A model generated the notes under the pieces. That model was not told the origin of the DNA. It saw only the letters and a program-made list of their open reading frames with translations, and ran no database searches. From the NCBI RefSeq assembly GCF_003075435.1, contig NZ_QCZJ01000018.1:1-64000 (forward strand): DNA of 64,000 nucleotides, written 5' to 3'. Positions 16,346-24,786 of this stretch are shown here, piece by piece (the first letter of the stretch is position 1; each line of letters begins with the position of its first letter). Origin of the DNA: Terrimonas sp. (lineage in GTDB: Bacteria > Bacteroidota > Bacteroidia > Chitinophagales > Chitinophagaceae). A program made the position numbers and the translations under genes.

Positions 16346-16422
16346 TGGTCGGGATGACTGGATTCGAACCAGCGGCCTCTTCGTCCCGAACGAAGCGCGC
16401 TACCGGGCTGCGCTACATCCCG
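16346..16422 (-). tRNA. tRNA-Pro (anticodon CGG)
   Basis: The minus strand gives a full cloverleaf. The 7-bp acceptor CGGGATG/CATCCCG is followed by discriminator A and an encoded CCA (16348-16346). The anticodon stem CTTCG/CGAAG holds the loop TTCGGGA (anticodon CGG). The T loop is TTCGAAT. Its 3' end contains the 13-bp sequence duplicated at 261-273, so the gene is the integration target and stays intact after insertion. Confidence 0.95.
16348..16369. other. Candidate attR within tRNA-Pro 3' end
   Basis: The right copy of the 13-bp core (16348-16360) lies inside the tRNA acceptor and T arm, with TCGAAC following at 16364-16369 as in attL. The distance between cores, 16,087 bp, would be the size of the excised circle. 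Confidence 0.6.
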
Positions 16423-16488
16423 AAAATTTTTGGAGAACAAAAATATCCGGATTCAGATAGATGAACAAATGATTTTATGATTTGAGGG

Positions 16489-18924
16489 CTAATTACCACC
16501 GCTTTTTACCCTGTTTTGCTCTTCGCTTGCACCACCTCTCCTGCGCGCCGGGGCAATATTATTTTTACCAAACTTATATGTAAATGAAACCAGGAACTGC
16601 CTGTTATCTTTCCTCCTGTCGTTATGTACACTCAAATCCACGTCAGCATATCGCGAATAGCCATTAAAATTCTGCGTTCGGAAAATATCTCTTACCCCAA
16701 TCTTTATAGTTCCGTTCTTTTTAAGCACCTGCTTTGCAAGCGCTATATTCAGCGCTCCCATATTTCCTCCTATCAGCAAGCCTTCTGATATCCTGTTGGT
16801 ATACCAACCGCTCAGCTCTGCCGTCCATGTTTCTGCAAAAGTAAAACTGCTGGTCATGTTCGACATTAGTCCTGTTGCTTTCACCTGTACAGGAAAATTT
16901 TCATTGCCGTTATTATAAAGCCCTTTATACCTGTTATCAAAAAAATTAAAATAAACATTCATATTCCACCACTTTACTATTTGCTTATTGGCTGTAATAG
17001 TCAGCCCCCATTGCTTCATTGTACTGAAATTTTCTTTGGTCTGAAAAGTTGTTCCTTTTTCTGTATTCTGTTTTAAAATATCAGTAATGATGTCATCAGT
17101 TTGCGTATAGTTGACGGTAGCAGTTAAAAACCTGTTGAAGGTATAGCTCAACTCAATATTATTGGAAAATTCCGGCTGCAGGTATGGGTTGCCCTGCCCG
17201 TATGTAAGTGAATCAAGAAAAAATATGAACGGGTTCAGCGCATCATAATCCGGGCGCCTGATCCTTCTGCTATAGCTGAGACCTGCCTGGTTTTTATCAT
17301 TCACATTATACATTACCGCCGCATTCGGAAAAAGATTGGTGTAGTTCCTGGTAAAACCTGAATCACTTTTAACCTGTGTGCCTTTGGCATTGGTATTTTC
17401 AACGCGCAATCCTGCACTTAATTCCCATTTCTTAATACTCTTGCTGAATATCGCATAAACAGCATTTACATTTTCTTTATACAAAAAATGATTGCTTCTT
17501 GTTTCATCAGGAAACCAGCCGGTGCTTGTATCCCTGCGGTATAGCACATTATTATCTATATCAACATAGCTGCTTTTCATACCTACTTCCAGTTTTTCAT
17601 TTTTATTAAACGGATGTACATAGTCAATTTTACCTGTATATATTTTTATAACAGAAGGAAACAAACCATCGAGTAAAATAGTATTACCACGTTTGCTGTT
17701 GTCGGGGTTATATATTTCTGTTGACAGCAGGTTTTTCCCGTTACTTTCATAGTAACCATAATCGAGATCGGTTGAAATTTCCCTGCCTGTTGAATCAAAT
17801 GTATGCTTGTAATTAATATTGGTAGTTATATTGCTGGATTTGTTGGCATTGTACGCATCCGACACAAAAGAAGAATGCACAACATGGTCAACATCTTTTA
17901 TTTCCGAAATACTTTTCTGCCAGTTTTTCCAGGGATTGATATTCCCGTTTATTGCAACTCCTATCACATCTTTTGGTGTAAAATAATAGTCGGCACCTAA
18001 TTTCATATTATGCCAGCTGCTTTTGTTATGGCGGTTGGTGATTTGATCAGATGAACCGGACAGCGCTTCTTCCCTGTAAAAATTCCTGTTGATGGTTAAT
18101 ATACTTAAGCCCTCCCACACGCCGCCATTATATCCGCCGAAAATATTGATTTTGTTATTGCGGTAATTAAAATTAGCCCCGCCATTATATTTTGGATAAA
18201 AGCCCTGGGCATAATTAAAATTCATATTGCCGTTGATACCTTTTATTGTTCCTTTTTTTGTTTTGATATTTATTATACCTGCTCCTCCGGCTGCATCATA
18301 TTTTGCAGGCGGGTTTGTCATTATCTCAATCTGGTCGAGCGAATTTGCCTGGATGCTCTTTAAAAAAGCAGCAAGGCCCTGCCCGCTGAGATAGGTTTGT
18401 TTACCATCAATCAGTATCAGCACTCCACCCTTTCCTTTGAGGCTTACATTACCATCATTGTCAACAGATACGCCGGGAGATTTTTCCAGCACTTCCAGCA
18501 CATTCAAACCGGTATTGGTTGGTGATGCATCAACATTGATCACCGTTTTACCTGCTTTAACTTCTACCGGAGGCCTTTTAGATGTAATAACAACATTAGA
18601 CAAAACCGTGCTGGTTTTACTTAGTACAAGTGCCGGAACATTTTGATCAGTGCCGTTAAAATCAAAAGTGGTTGAATAATGTGCATTATATCCCACGGCA
18701 GTGGCAATTACTATGTAAGTGCTATGCTTTATGTCTGTAAAACGAAAGTTTCCAAGTTCATCAGTTGTGGCAGACTTTTGTACAGAAGAATCTTTTGCCA
18801 GTAATAAAGAAACCGTGGCTTTGGTTAACGGCTTGCCTTCTTCATTATGTATTGTACCGGAAATATGCTGGGCACAGATATGCTGGGTGACAAATAAAAA
18901 CATCACAATAAACAATGCCTTCAT
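16489..18924 (-). CDS. Outer-membrane beta-barrel receptor-like protein
   Basis: 811 residues from the ATG at 18924 (MKALFIVMFLFVTQHICAQ), chosen because it opens a clear signal peptide; the frame is open 21 codons upstream but without one. Order: signal peptide, carboxypeptidase-regulatory-like beta-sandwich (HISGTIHNEEGKPLTKATVS onward), TonB-type plug (about 120-210, with GVLILIDGKQTYLSG), and an OMP_b-brl_3 type barrel to the end. Such proteins sit in the outer membrane. The substrate is unknown and no SusD partner is adjacent. The C-terminus ends in a basic tail after YKFGKNN. A TATGTTTG box (18953-18960, minus strand) could be its -7 promoter element. Confidence 0.85.
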   Translation of the reverse strand: MKALFIVMFLFVTQHICAQHISGTIHNEEGKPLTKATVSLLLAKDSSVQKSATTDELGNFRFTDIKHSTYIVIATAVGYNAHYSTTFDFNGTDQNVPALVLSKTSTVLSNVVITSKRPPVEVKAGKTVINVDASPTNTGLNVLEVLEKSPGVSVDNDGNVSLKGKGGVLILIDGKQTYLSGQGLAAFLKSIQANSLDQIEIMTNPPAKYDAAGGAGIINIKTKKGTIKGINGNMNFNYAQGFYPKYNGGANFNYRNNKINIFGGYNGGVWEGLSILTINRNFYREEALSGSSDQITNRHNKSSWHNMKLGADYYFTPKDVIGVAINGNINPWKNWQKSISEIKDVDHVVHSSFVSDAYNANKSSNITTNINYKHTFDSTGREISTDLDYGYYESNGKNLLSTEIYNPDNSKRGNTILLDGLFPSVIKIYTGKIDYVHPFNKNEKLEVGMKSSYVDIDNNVLYRRDTSTGWFPDETRSNHFLYKENVNAVYAIFSKSIKKWELSAGLRVENTNAKGTQVKSDSGFTRNYTNLFPNAAVMYNVNDKNQAGLSYSRRIRRPDYDALNPFIFFLDSLTYGQGNPYLQPEFSNNIELSYTFNRFLTATVNYTQTDDIITDILKQNTEKGTTFQTKENFSTMKQWGLTITANKQIVKWWNMNVYFNFFDNRYKGLYNNGNENFPVQVKATGLMSNMTSSFTFAETWTAELSGWYTNRISEGLLIGGNMGALNIALAKQVLKKNGTIKIGVRDIFRTQNFNGYSRYADVDLSVHNDRRKDNRQFLVSFTYKFGKNNIAPARRRGGASEEQNRVKSGGN

Positions 18925-19136
18925 AAAATAATTGGTGTGTTTTAATACTGAGCAAACATATTTTTGAAACAGATAATAAAAAAGCAATTAACTGTAAATG
19001 GTAAAATCAGGCTGTAAGCGATACAAAACAACAATCAAATGGTTTTATACGCCCGCAAAAAATTCAGCTTTGCTATTTTACGTATGGAGTATTGAAATTG
19101 TTACATGAACCGTTGTGATTTTCCCAGGCAAAAATA

Positions 19137-19176
19137 AAAAGCCTTTATTAAATCGAATGATTCAATAAAGGCTTTT
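19137..19176 (-). terminator. Terminator of the hisB transcript
   Basis: AAAAGCCTTTATT (19137-19149) and AATAAAGGCTTTT (19164-19176) form a perfect 13-bp stem. On the minus strand a T-rich tail follows. It lies 85 nt after the hisB stop, in the 337-nt gap before the barrel gene; the rest of that gap shows nothing else apart from the possible -7 box noted for that gene. Confidence 0.75.
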
Positions 19177-19261
19177 CAATTCAGTTCAGTATTACCCGGT
19201 AAAGTTATCTTGTTAAAGTTATCAAGATCAGAGCGGCAGATAAACTTTCAGCAACGTGATC

Positions 19262-20404
19262 TTAGAGTACTCCTTTGGTGCTCGGCAAATAATTACTCAT
19301 CGGATCGCGTCGCACTGCCATACGTATAGCTTTGGCAAATGCTTTAAAAATGGCTTCAATTTTATGATGCTCATTTTCACCATGACATTCAATATTCAAA
19401 TTACATTTTGCTGCGTCGGAAAATGATTTAAAGAAATGAAAAAACATTTCCGTAGGCACCTCTCCTATTTTTTCTCTTTTAAATTCAACATTCCATACAA
19501 TCCAGTTCCTTCCTCCAAAATCAATCAGCACTTTTGCATCAGCTTCATCCATCGGCAACGCAAAACCATATCTTTCCATACCGGTTTTATCAGCAAGCGC
19601 TTTGGCAAATGCTTCTCCCAGGGCAATACCGGTATCTTCTATAGTATGATGTTCATCAATATGAAGGTCTCCTTTTGTATGTACTTTCAAATCTATTTTT
19701 CCGTGGCGTGCGATCTGCTCCAGCATATGATCAAAAAAACCTAAACCTGTTGCAATATCGGTCTTACCGCTGCCATCCATATTTACTTCAATACTGATCC
19801 TTGTTTCGTTGGTGTTACGCTCATGATTTACCTTTCTTAAACCAAGTTTTAAAAACTCATATATCTCCTTCCAGTTGGTTGTTTCAAGCGCTATGGTATC
19901 TTTTAGTTCAGAAACCTTATCAGAAATTTCCGCGGCGCCAAGCCCCGCGTCATTATTTATCCATATGCCTTTGCTACCAAGATTTTTTGCCAGTTGTATA
20001 TCTGTTATCCTGTCGCCTATTACATACGAATTAGGAATATCATAAGCGCCATTATTAAGATAGCCGGTAAGCATGCCAATACCCGGCTTGCGGGTTGGTG
20101 CATTCTCGTGCGGATAAGTTCTGTCAATATGCACGGCACTAAAATGTATTTGCTCCCCTTCCAGGCTTTTCATCACCAGGTTATGCAATGGCCAAAATGT
20201 ATGTTCAGGAAACTTATCTGTGCCAAGCCCGTCCTGGTTGGTAACCATTACCAGTTCATAATCCAGCTCAGTAGCAATTTTCGTCATGTACTCAAACATG
20301 TGCGGATAAAAAGTCAGCTTATCATACGAATCCAGTTGATAATCTGGTGGGGCTTCATTAATAAGTGTACCATCACGATCAATAAATAAAATGCGCTTAG
20401 CCAT
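19262..20404 (-). CDS. hisB: Bifunctional histidinol-phosphatase / imidazoleglycerol-phosphate dehydratase
   Basis: This enzyme does steps 6 and 8 of histidine synthesis. It has 380 residues from the ATG at 20404; 7 further codons are open upstream but [15 protein letters not shown] is the usual start. The N-terminal HAD phosphatase shows DRDGT (residues 9-13). The C-terminal dehydratase (from about 190) shows the metal-binding [16 protein letters not shown] and [14 protein letters not shown] motifs. Fused HisB is normal for Bacteroidota. It is separated from hisC by a cytochrome gene and a 346-nt gap, so it may have its own promoter. Confidence 0.96.
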   Translation of the reverse strand: MAKRILFIDRDGTLINEAPPDYQLDSYDKLTFYPHMFEYMTKIATELDYELVMVTNQDGLGTDKFPEHTFWPLHNLVMKSLEGEQIHFSAVHIDRTYPHENAPTRKPGIGMLTGYLNNGAYDIPNSYVIGDRITDIQLAKNLGSKGIWINNDAGLGAAEISDKVSELKDTIALETTNWKEIYEFLKLGLRKVNHERNTNETRISIEVNMDGSGKTDIATGLGFFDHMLEQIARHGKIDLKVHTKGDLHIDEHHTIEDTGIALGEAFAKALADKTGMERYGFALPMDEADAKVLIDFGGRNWIVWNVEFKREKIGEVPTEMFFHFFKSFSDAAKCNLNIECHGENEHHKIEAIFKAFAKAIRMAVRRDPMSNYLPSTKGVL

Positions 20405-20542
20405 TGTAAAAAGTTGAGGGCGCAAGATAAGAAAACATTAGGCATGCAGGTAGGGAGCAGGGATTTCGTTTTTAGAAAAATTTTTAAATCTCAAAAGAGA
20501 AATATCTATTGGTTAGCCAACAGAAAGGTTTATAAAAAATCA

Positions 20543-20605
20543 AGATTGCTTAGCCCGCACATCACCCTGATATTTATAAATGGTTGAGGCGGGCTCGCAA
20601 TGACG
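20543..20605. repeat. REP-like intergenic element, copy 1
   Basis: Read on the minus strand it begins with CCGTCATTGCGAG and ends with AAGCAATCTTG, with GCGGGCT/AGCCCGC arms in between. The same words CGTCATTGCGA and GAAGCAATCC appear at 61754-61792. This pattern is widespread in bacterial intergenic repeats of the REP type. It lies in the 346-nt gap between hisB and the cytochrome gene. The remainder of the gap shows no gene. Confidence 0.5.
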
Positions 20606-20750
20606 GCGAGGAGTTGAATAATTATACATTTTGATTCAGTGCTGGTAGCAAAATACAAACACGCTTGTCCGTCATTTCGATCCCGCCTGCAAGGTTAATG
20701 ATTCGATAACTTTATACGCAATCTTAAACAAATCAAAAACAGATGTAAAT

Positions 20751-21170
20751 TCAATTTTTCGCTTCTCTTACTTTTCTTACATCAGCAGGCGTTACCGGCT
20801 TTGCAGTATTGCCAAAACTATTGCGTATATAGGTGAGTATATCAGACAATTGGCGGTCGCTTAACTGCACATATGCCGGTATATCTTTATGAAACCGGGT
20901 TCCTTTGACTGTGACAGCAGAATCATTCACCAGAAATTTTATCAATGGCATCTTGGGACCCATTACCCATTTTGCTTTTACCAGTGATACCGGAATATTA
21001 TCTTTTTCAATACCACGCTCTCCATGACAACCGGAACATTGCTGCAAATACAAGTCATTACCCCTTTCCATAACCGTTGCAGGGGGCGTATGCCTGTCTG
21101 GCTCAAAACTCAGCAGCACAAACAGCAATGAAGCAATTACAACATTTACAGGTATTAACCTTCTTCGCAT
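20751..21170 (-). CDS. Cytochrome c (single heme), exported
   Basis: A 139-residue c-type cytochrome with an N-terminal membrane/signal segment (IPVNVVIASLLFVLLSF). The heme site is CSGCH (C45, C48, H49). The C-terminal helix LSDILTYIRNSFGN is typical of periplasmic cytochrome c domains. In the family the sixth ligand is a Met in an MP pair before this helix. Here the aligned residue is I97 (KDIPAY), so the usual Met ligand seems absent. H94 or a Met elsewhere (M70, M74) might replace it. It lies 99 nt after hisC in the same direction, inside what is otherwise a his cluster. Confidence 0.85.
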   Translation of the reverse strand: MRRRLIPVNVVIASLLFVLLSFEPDRHTPPATVMERGNDLYLQQCSGCHGERGIEKDNIPVSLVKAKWVMGPKMPLIKFLVNDSAVTVKGTRFHKDIPAYVQLSDRQLSDILTYIRNSFGNTAKPVTPADVRKVREAKN

Positions 21171-21269
21171 AAAACAAGTATGGAAAACCAGTTATTGATC
21201 TCAATACAAAAGTACGCAAACTATTCAGATAGGATATTTAAACTATACAGGCGGTAATATAATACAACA

Positions 21270-22325
21270 TTACGCCACGGTAAAATCGCGGAGCGCATCT
21301 GCCAGTATCCTGTTCTCATCCGGCGTACCAACCGTTATACGCAAACAATCTTCACACAATTGTACATTACTTCTGTCTCTTACAACAATGCCTTTGCTAA
21401 GCAAATAATGATAGGCCTCTTTTGCTTTCACAACCTTAACGAGTAAAAAATTGGCATCAGACGGATAAATATGCTGCACCTGCGGAAGCGCAGACAGTTT
21501 TTCTTCCAGCAATTTCCGCTCAGCAACAATTACCCTTATCATTTCATTCACTTCTTCCACATTATCCAAAGCCTGTAAAACAATATCCTGGGTCGATTGT
21601 GCTATATTATAAGGTGGCTTAATTTTATTGTAAACATCTATTATCGCTTCACCCGCAAATGCCATACCGAGCCTTAAACCGGCAAGCCCCCATGCTTTTG
21701 ACAATGTTTGCAGCACCACAAGATTAGGATATTCTGCCAGTTCCTGTATAAATGAACGGTGACGGGAAAAATTGATATACGCTTCATCAATCACCACTAT
21801 TCCGGGGAAATTATTCAGCACCATCTCTATATCTTCCCGGTTTAATGAATTTGCTGTAGGGTTATTAGGAGAACATAACCAGATGATCTTTGTAAAATCA
21901 TCCACCAGTGTTTCCATGTGCACAAGATCGAGCTGGTAATTTTCAAGCAATGGCGCCTTCCGTATCTCAACATCATTTATTTCAGCGCTTACCTGGTACA
22001 TACCGTAAGTTGGCGGGCAAATAATTACATTATCCTTTCCCGGGTTACAAAATGCGCGATACAGCAGATCAATACATTCATCGCTGCCATTACCAATAAA
22101 AATATTTTTTGCAGCAATGCCTTTGATCTTTGAAAGCTTTTCTTTTATTTTTTGCTGATGCGGGTCGGGATAGCGGTTATACCATTTGGTTAATGGCGAA
22201 CCCAGGCTGTTTTCATTGGCATCCAAAAAAACATTTGCCTCACCACTGAACTCATCGCGGGCAGAAGAATACGGAACAAGCTTTTTTACATTCTCTCTAA
22301 CAAGATCATCTATATTAAAATTCAT
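21270..22325 (-). CDS. hisC: Histidinol-phosphate aminotransferase
   Basis: A PLP enzyme that transaminates imidazole-acetol phosphate, step 7 of histidine synthesis. 351 residues. Key features are GNGSDECIDLL (cofactor phosphate region), CSPNNPTANS, DEAYINFS and the PLP lysine in LQTLSKAWGLAGLRLG. It is 18 nt downstream of hisD in the hisG-hisD-hisC unit that is driven by the attenuated promoter upstream of hisG. Confidence 0.96.
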   Translation of the reverse strand: MNFNIDDLVRENVKKLVPYSSARDEFSGEANVFLDANENSLGSPLTKWYNRYPDPHQQKIKEKLSKIKGIAAKNIFIGNGSDECIDLLYRAFCNPGKDNVIICPPTYGMYQVSAEINDVEIRKAPLLENYQLDLVHMETLVDDFTKIIWLCSPNNPTANSLNREDIEMVLNNFPGIVVIDEAYINFSRHRSFIQELAEYPNLVVLQTLSKAWGLAGLRLGMAFAGEAIIDVYNKIKPPYNIAQSTQDIVLQALDNVEEVNEMIRVIVAERKLLEEKLSALPQVQHIYPSDANFLLVKVVKAKEAYHYLLSKGIVVRDRSNVQLCEDCLRITVGTPDENRILADALRDFTVA

Positions 22326-22343
22326 TGCATTACTTTTTAAACA

Positions 22344-23621
22344 TCATTTTTGAAGCCTGATTTTTACCGCGTTTGCATGCGCCTGCAAACCTTCTGCCTC
22401 AGCCATTGTAATAACAGTATCGCCTATGCGCTCCAGTCCTTGCTGAGATAATTTCTGAAAAGTGATCTTTTTCACAAAACTATCTACACTTACTCCACTG
22501 TATGCTTTGGCAAAAGCATTGGTTGGCAATGTATGATTGGTACCGCTGGCATAATCGCCAACACTTTCAGGAGAATAATTACCGAGAAAAACAGAACCGG
22601 CATTTATAATTTGCTCACTTATACTTTCATCGTTTTTACAACTGATGATCAAATGCTCCGGTGCATATTCATTGATCAGGGATATTGCCTCTTCCATATG
22701 CTTTACAATAATTGCCTTGCTGTTATACAGAGCTGCAACCGCTATATCTTTTCTCGGCAATAACTCCAGTTGCTTTTCTATTTCAAGATTCACTTTTTCT
22801 GCAAGACTTTCAGATGTTGAGACAAGTAATACCTGGCTGTCGGGGCCATGTTCAGCCTGCGATAATAAGTCAGCAGCAATAAAGCCGGCATCGGCGGTCT
22901 CATCAGCCAGTACGCAAACCTCGCTTGGTCCTGCCGGCATGTCTATAGCAATTCCTTCACGCTCTATCATTTGTTTGGCGCAGGTTACATACTGATTGCC
23001 TGGTCCAAAAATTTTATATACAGATGGTATAGTGGCTGTACCATAAGCTAGAGCAGCTATTGCCTGCGCGCCTCCTACTTTAAATATCTTTGTTATACCT
23101 GCAACTTGAGCAGCAAATAAAATGGCCGGATTGATTGTACCATTTTTACCGGGCGGAGTGCAAAGTATAATTTCTTTACAACCGGCAATTGATGCCGGTA
23201 TGCCCAGCATTAATACCGTAGAAAATAATGGCGCAGATCCTCCGGGAATATACAGACCTACTTTTTCTATCCCCACTGATTTTCTCCAACAGGTAATGCC
23301 CGGCATTGTCTCAATTTTTTCTGCTGAAGCTTTTTGTGCAATGTGAAAGCGGAATATATTTTCCTTAGCCTGCAGCACCGCGTTTTTTATTTCTGCACTC
23401 AAAGATGCGCCTGCTTCTGTTATTTCATTTTCAGATACCCGGAAGTCTTCGATCTCAGCCCCGTCAAACTTTTTTGTAAACGCTTTCAAAGCTTCATCGC
23501 CTTTCTGCCTTACGGCATTCAGTACTTCCATTACTGAATTTTCAAGCGATGAAGTATCCAATGAAGGCCGTTTTACCAGTGCGTTCCAATCTTTTCTTTC
23601 AGGATTAATAATAACTTTCAT
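22344..23621 (-). CDS. hisD: Histidinol dehydrogenase
   Basis: A zinc- and NAD-dependent enzyme that oxidises histidinol to histidine in two steps. 425 residues, normal length. Typical segments are visible: GLYIPGGSAPLFSTVLMLGI, VGGAQAIAALAYGT, DMPAGPSEVCVLADE and YAPEHLIISC. It is 16 nt downstream of hisG and part of the same operon. Confidence 0.97.
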   Translation of the reverse strand: MKVIINPERKDWNALVKRPSLDTSSLENSVMEVLNAVRQKGDEALKAFTKKFDGAEIEDFRVSENEITEAGASLSAEIKNAVLQAKENIFRFHIAQKASAEKIETMPGITCWRKSVGIEKVGLYIPGGSAPLFSTVLMLGIPASIAGCKEIILCTPPGKNGTINPAILFAAQVAGITKIFKVGGAQAIAALAYGTATIPSVYKIFGPGNQYVTCAKQMIEREGIAIDMPAGPSEVCVLADETADAGFIAADLLSQAEHGPDSQVLLVSTSESLAEKVNLEIEKQLELLPRKDIAVAALYNSKAIIVKHMEEAISLINEYAPEHLIISCKNDESISEQIINAGSVFLGNYSPESVGDYASGTNHTLPTNAFAKAYSGVSVDSFVKKITFQKLSQQGLERIGDTVITMAEAEGLQAHANAVKIRLQK

Positions 23622-23637
23622 TGATCGTTGATTATAA

Positions 23638-24489
23638 TTACATCACCATTTTCTCAATAGGAATTACAAGTATACCCTGTGCTCCTGCGGCTTTAAGCCT
23701 TTCAATCTTGTCCCAAAACTCATCTTCACTCAATACGCTGTGAACGGAGCTCCAGCCCTTATCTGCAAGCGGAAGCACCGTCGGGCTTTTCATGCCAGGT
23801 AACAGGGAGATTATTTCATTCAGCTTTTCATTGGGTGCATTGAGCAGTATATATTTATTGTTCTTTGCTTTTTTTACCGCATGTATCCTGAATAAAAGTT
23901 TATCAAGCAACTGCTGCTGCGAAGCATTGAATTTTTTATGACGGACCAGCACTGCTTCTGAATTCAAAATAGTTTCTGTTTCCTTCAGCCCGTTGGTAAG
24001 TAAGGTAGAGCCGCTGCTCACCAGATCGCATATAGCATCTGCAAGACCTATGCCCGGCGCTATTTCAACGGACCCGCTTATTTCATGTATTTCAGCATTC
24101 ACTTTATTCTTTGCAAGAAACTGTTGCGTAAGAAAAGGATAGCTGGTAGCAATCCGCTTCCCTTCCAGGGATTGCACTGAAGTATAGTTCTCCCCTCTTG
24201 CCACGGCAATGCTGAGGCGGCAGGCGCCAAAGCCCAGCTTTTCTACTATTTCAACCGGCTTGTTTTTTTCGTATACTACATTTTCACCCACAATACCAAT
24301 ATCAGCCACAGCATCCTCCACGTATTGCGGTATATCATCATCACGCAGAAAAAACACCTGCAAGGGAAAATTGCTTGCTTCTGTTTTTAATTTATTGGCA
24401 CCGTTTGAAATACCAATACCACATTCTTTCAAAAGCCGCATGGAATCATCGTGTAGTCTGCCGGATTTTTGCACTGCCAGTTTAAGCAT
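23638..24489 (-). CDS. hisG: ATP phosphoribosyltransferase (long form)
   Basis: The first enzyme of histidine synthesis. At 283 residues it is the long HisG with a C-terminal ACT-like regulatory domain (about 210-283, ending ILVIPIEKMVM), so feedback inhibition by histidine without HisZ is expected. Catalytic-domain signs are AVQKSGRL at the start, and the PRPP-site region ISGSVEIAPGIGLADAICDL. It is the first structural gene behind the His-codon leader and attenuator. Confidence 0.96.
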   Translation of the reverse strand: MLKLAVQKSGRLHDDSMRLLKECGIGISNGANKLKTEASNFPLQVFFLRDDDIPQYVEDAVADIGIVGENVVYEKNKPVEIVEKLGFGACRLSIAVARGENYTSVQSLEGKRIATSYPFLTQQFLAKNKVNAEIHEISGSVEIAPGIGLADAICDLVSSGSTLLTNGLKETETILNSEAVLVRHKKFNASQQQLLDKLLFRIHAVKKAKNNKYILLNAPNEKLNEIISLLPGMKSPTVLPLADKGWSSVHSVLSEDEFWDKIERLKAAGAQGILVIPIEKMVM

Positions 24490-24503
24490 CGTATAAAGTT
24501 TTA

Positions 24504-24533
24504 TAAATAAAAAGGGCTTACATCAGTAAGCCC
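24504..24533 (-). terminator. his operon attenuator terminator
   Basis: On the minus strand GGGCTTAC (24533-24526) and GTAAGCCC (24521-24514) form an 8-bp stem with a 4-nt loop, followed by TTTTTATTT just before hisG. The 5' arm can instead pair with GGTAAGCC at 24575-24568, overlapping the leader stop codon, to form an antiterminator. Segment GGTAAGCC also pairs with CTTACC (24586-24581) when the leader is fully translated. Confidence 0.85.
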
Positions 24534-24570
24534 TATAATGTTGTATTTAAAATGTACATACAGCACCGGC

Positions 24571-24618
24571 TTACCCCTGTGGTAAGAAATGATGGTGATG
24601 ATGTACTGTATGAATCAT
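24571..24618 (-). CDS. hisL: his leader peptide (six His codons)
   Basis: A 15-codon frame with start ATG 24618 and stop TAA 24573-24571: M-I-H-T-V-H-H-H-H-H-F-L-P-Q-G. Five consecutive His codons plus one more match the control logic of enteric his attenuators: ribosome stalling at the His codons frees the downstream antiterminator. It starts about 15 nt after the predicted transcription start and ends 38 nt before the terminator. The role is inferred from this arrangement, which is too specific to be chance. Confidence 0.85.
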   Translation of the reverse strand: MIHTVHHHHHFLPQG

Positions 24619-24636
24619 GTTTTTAATTTTCCGCCG

Positions 24637-24667
24637 CAAAGGTAAGGTACAGTTTTTAACCGGCAAA
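24637..24667 (-). promoter_or_regulatory. his operon promoter (Bacteroidota type)
   Basis: On the minus strand, TTTG (24667-24664), a 19-nt spacer and TACCTTTG (24644-24637) match the TTTG/TAnnTTTG consensus exactly. The predicted start of transcription is near 24633, 15 nt before the leader-peptide ATG. Confidence 0.8.
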
Positions 24668-24739
24668 ATTTTAAATGGATGATTTGCTTTAACAACCTAA
24701 TTTCAATTGCCCGTCCGTCTATGTATATGTACTCCATAT

Positions 24740-24771
24740 ATTTGTATAAATTGTAACCATTTTATACAAAT
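24740..24771. promoter_or_regulatory. Palindromic operator candidate upstream of DUF1080 gene
   Basis: ATTTGTATAAA (24740-24750) and TTTATACAAAT (24761-24771) are perfect inverted 11-bp arms with a 10-nt spacer. Centre spacing is about two helical turns. It lies 16 nt before the ATG at 24787, where it would overlap the promoter. A regulator binding site is the simplest reading. Confidence 0.5.
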
Positions 24772-24786
24772 TAATATTTCGTGATT

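Noticed and set aside
261-16369. Integrative conjugative element
   Set aside because: No relaxase, coupling protein or tra genes are present; the genes are phage-type.
24571-24618. His5 codon run as an artificial His tag
   Set aside because: It sits in a native leader with a matching promoter and attenuator in front of hisG.
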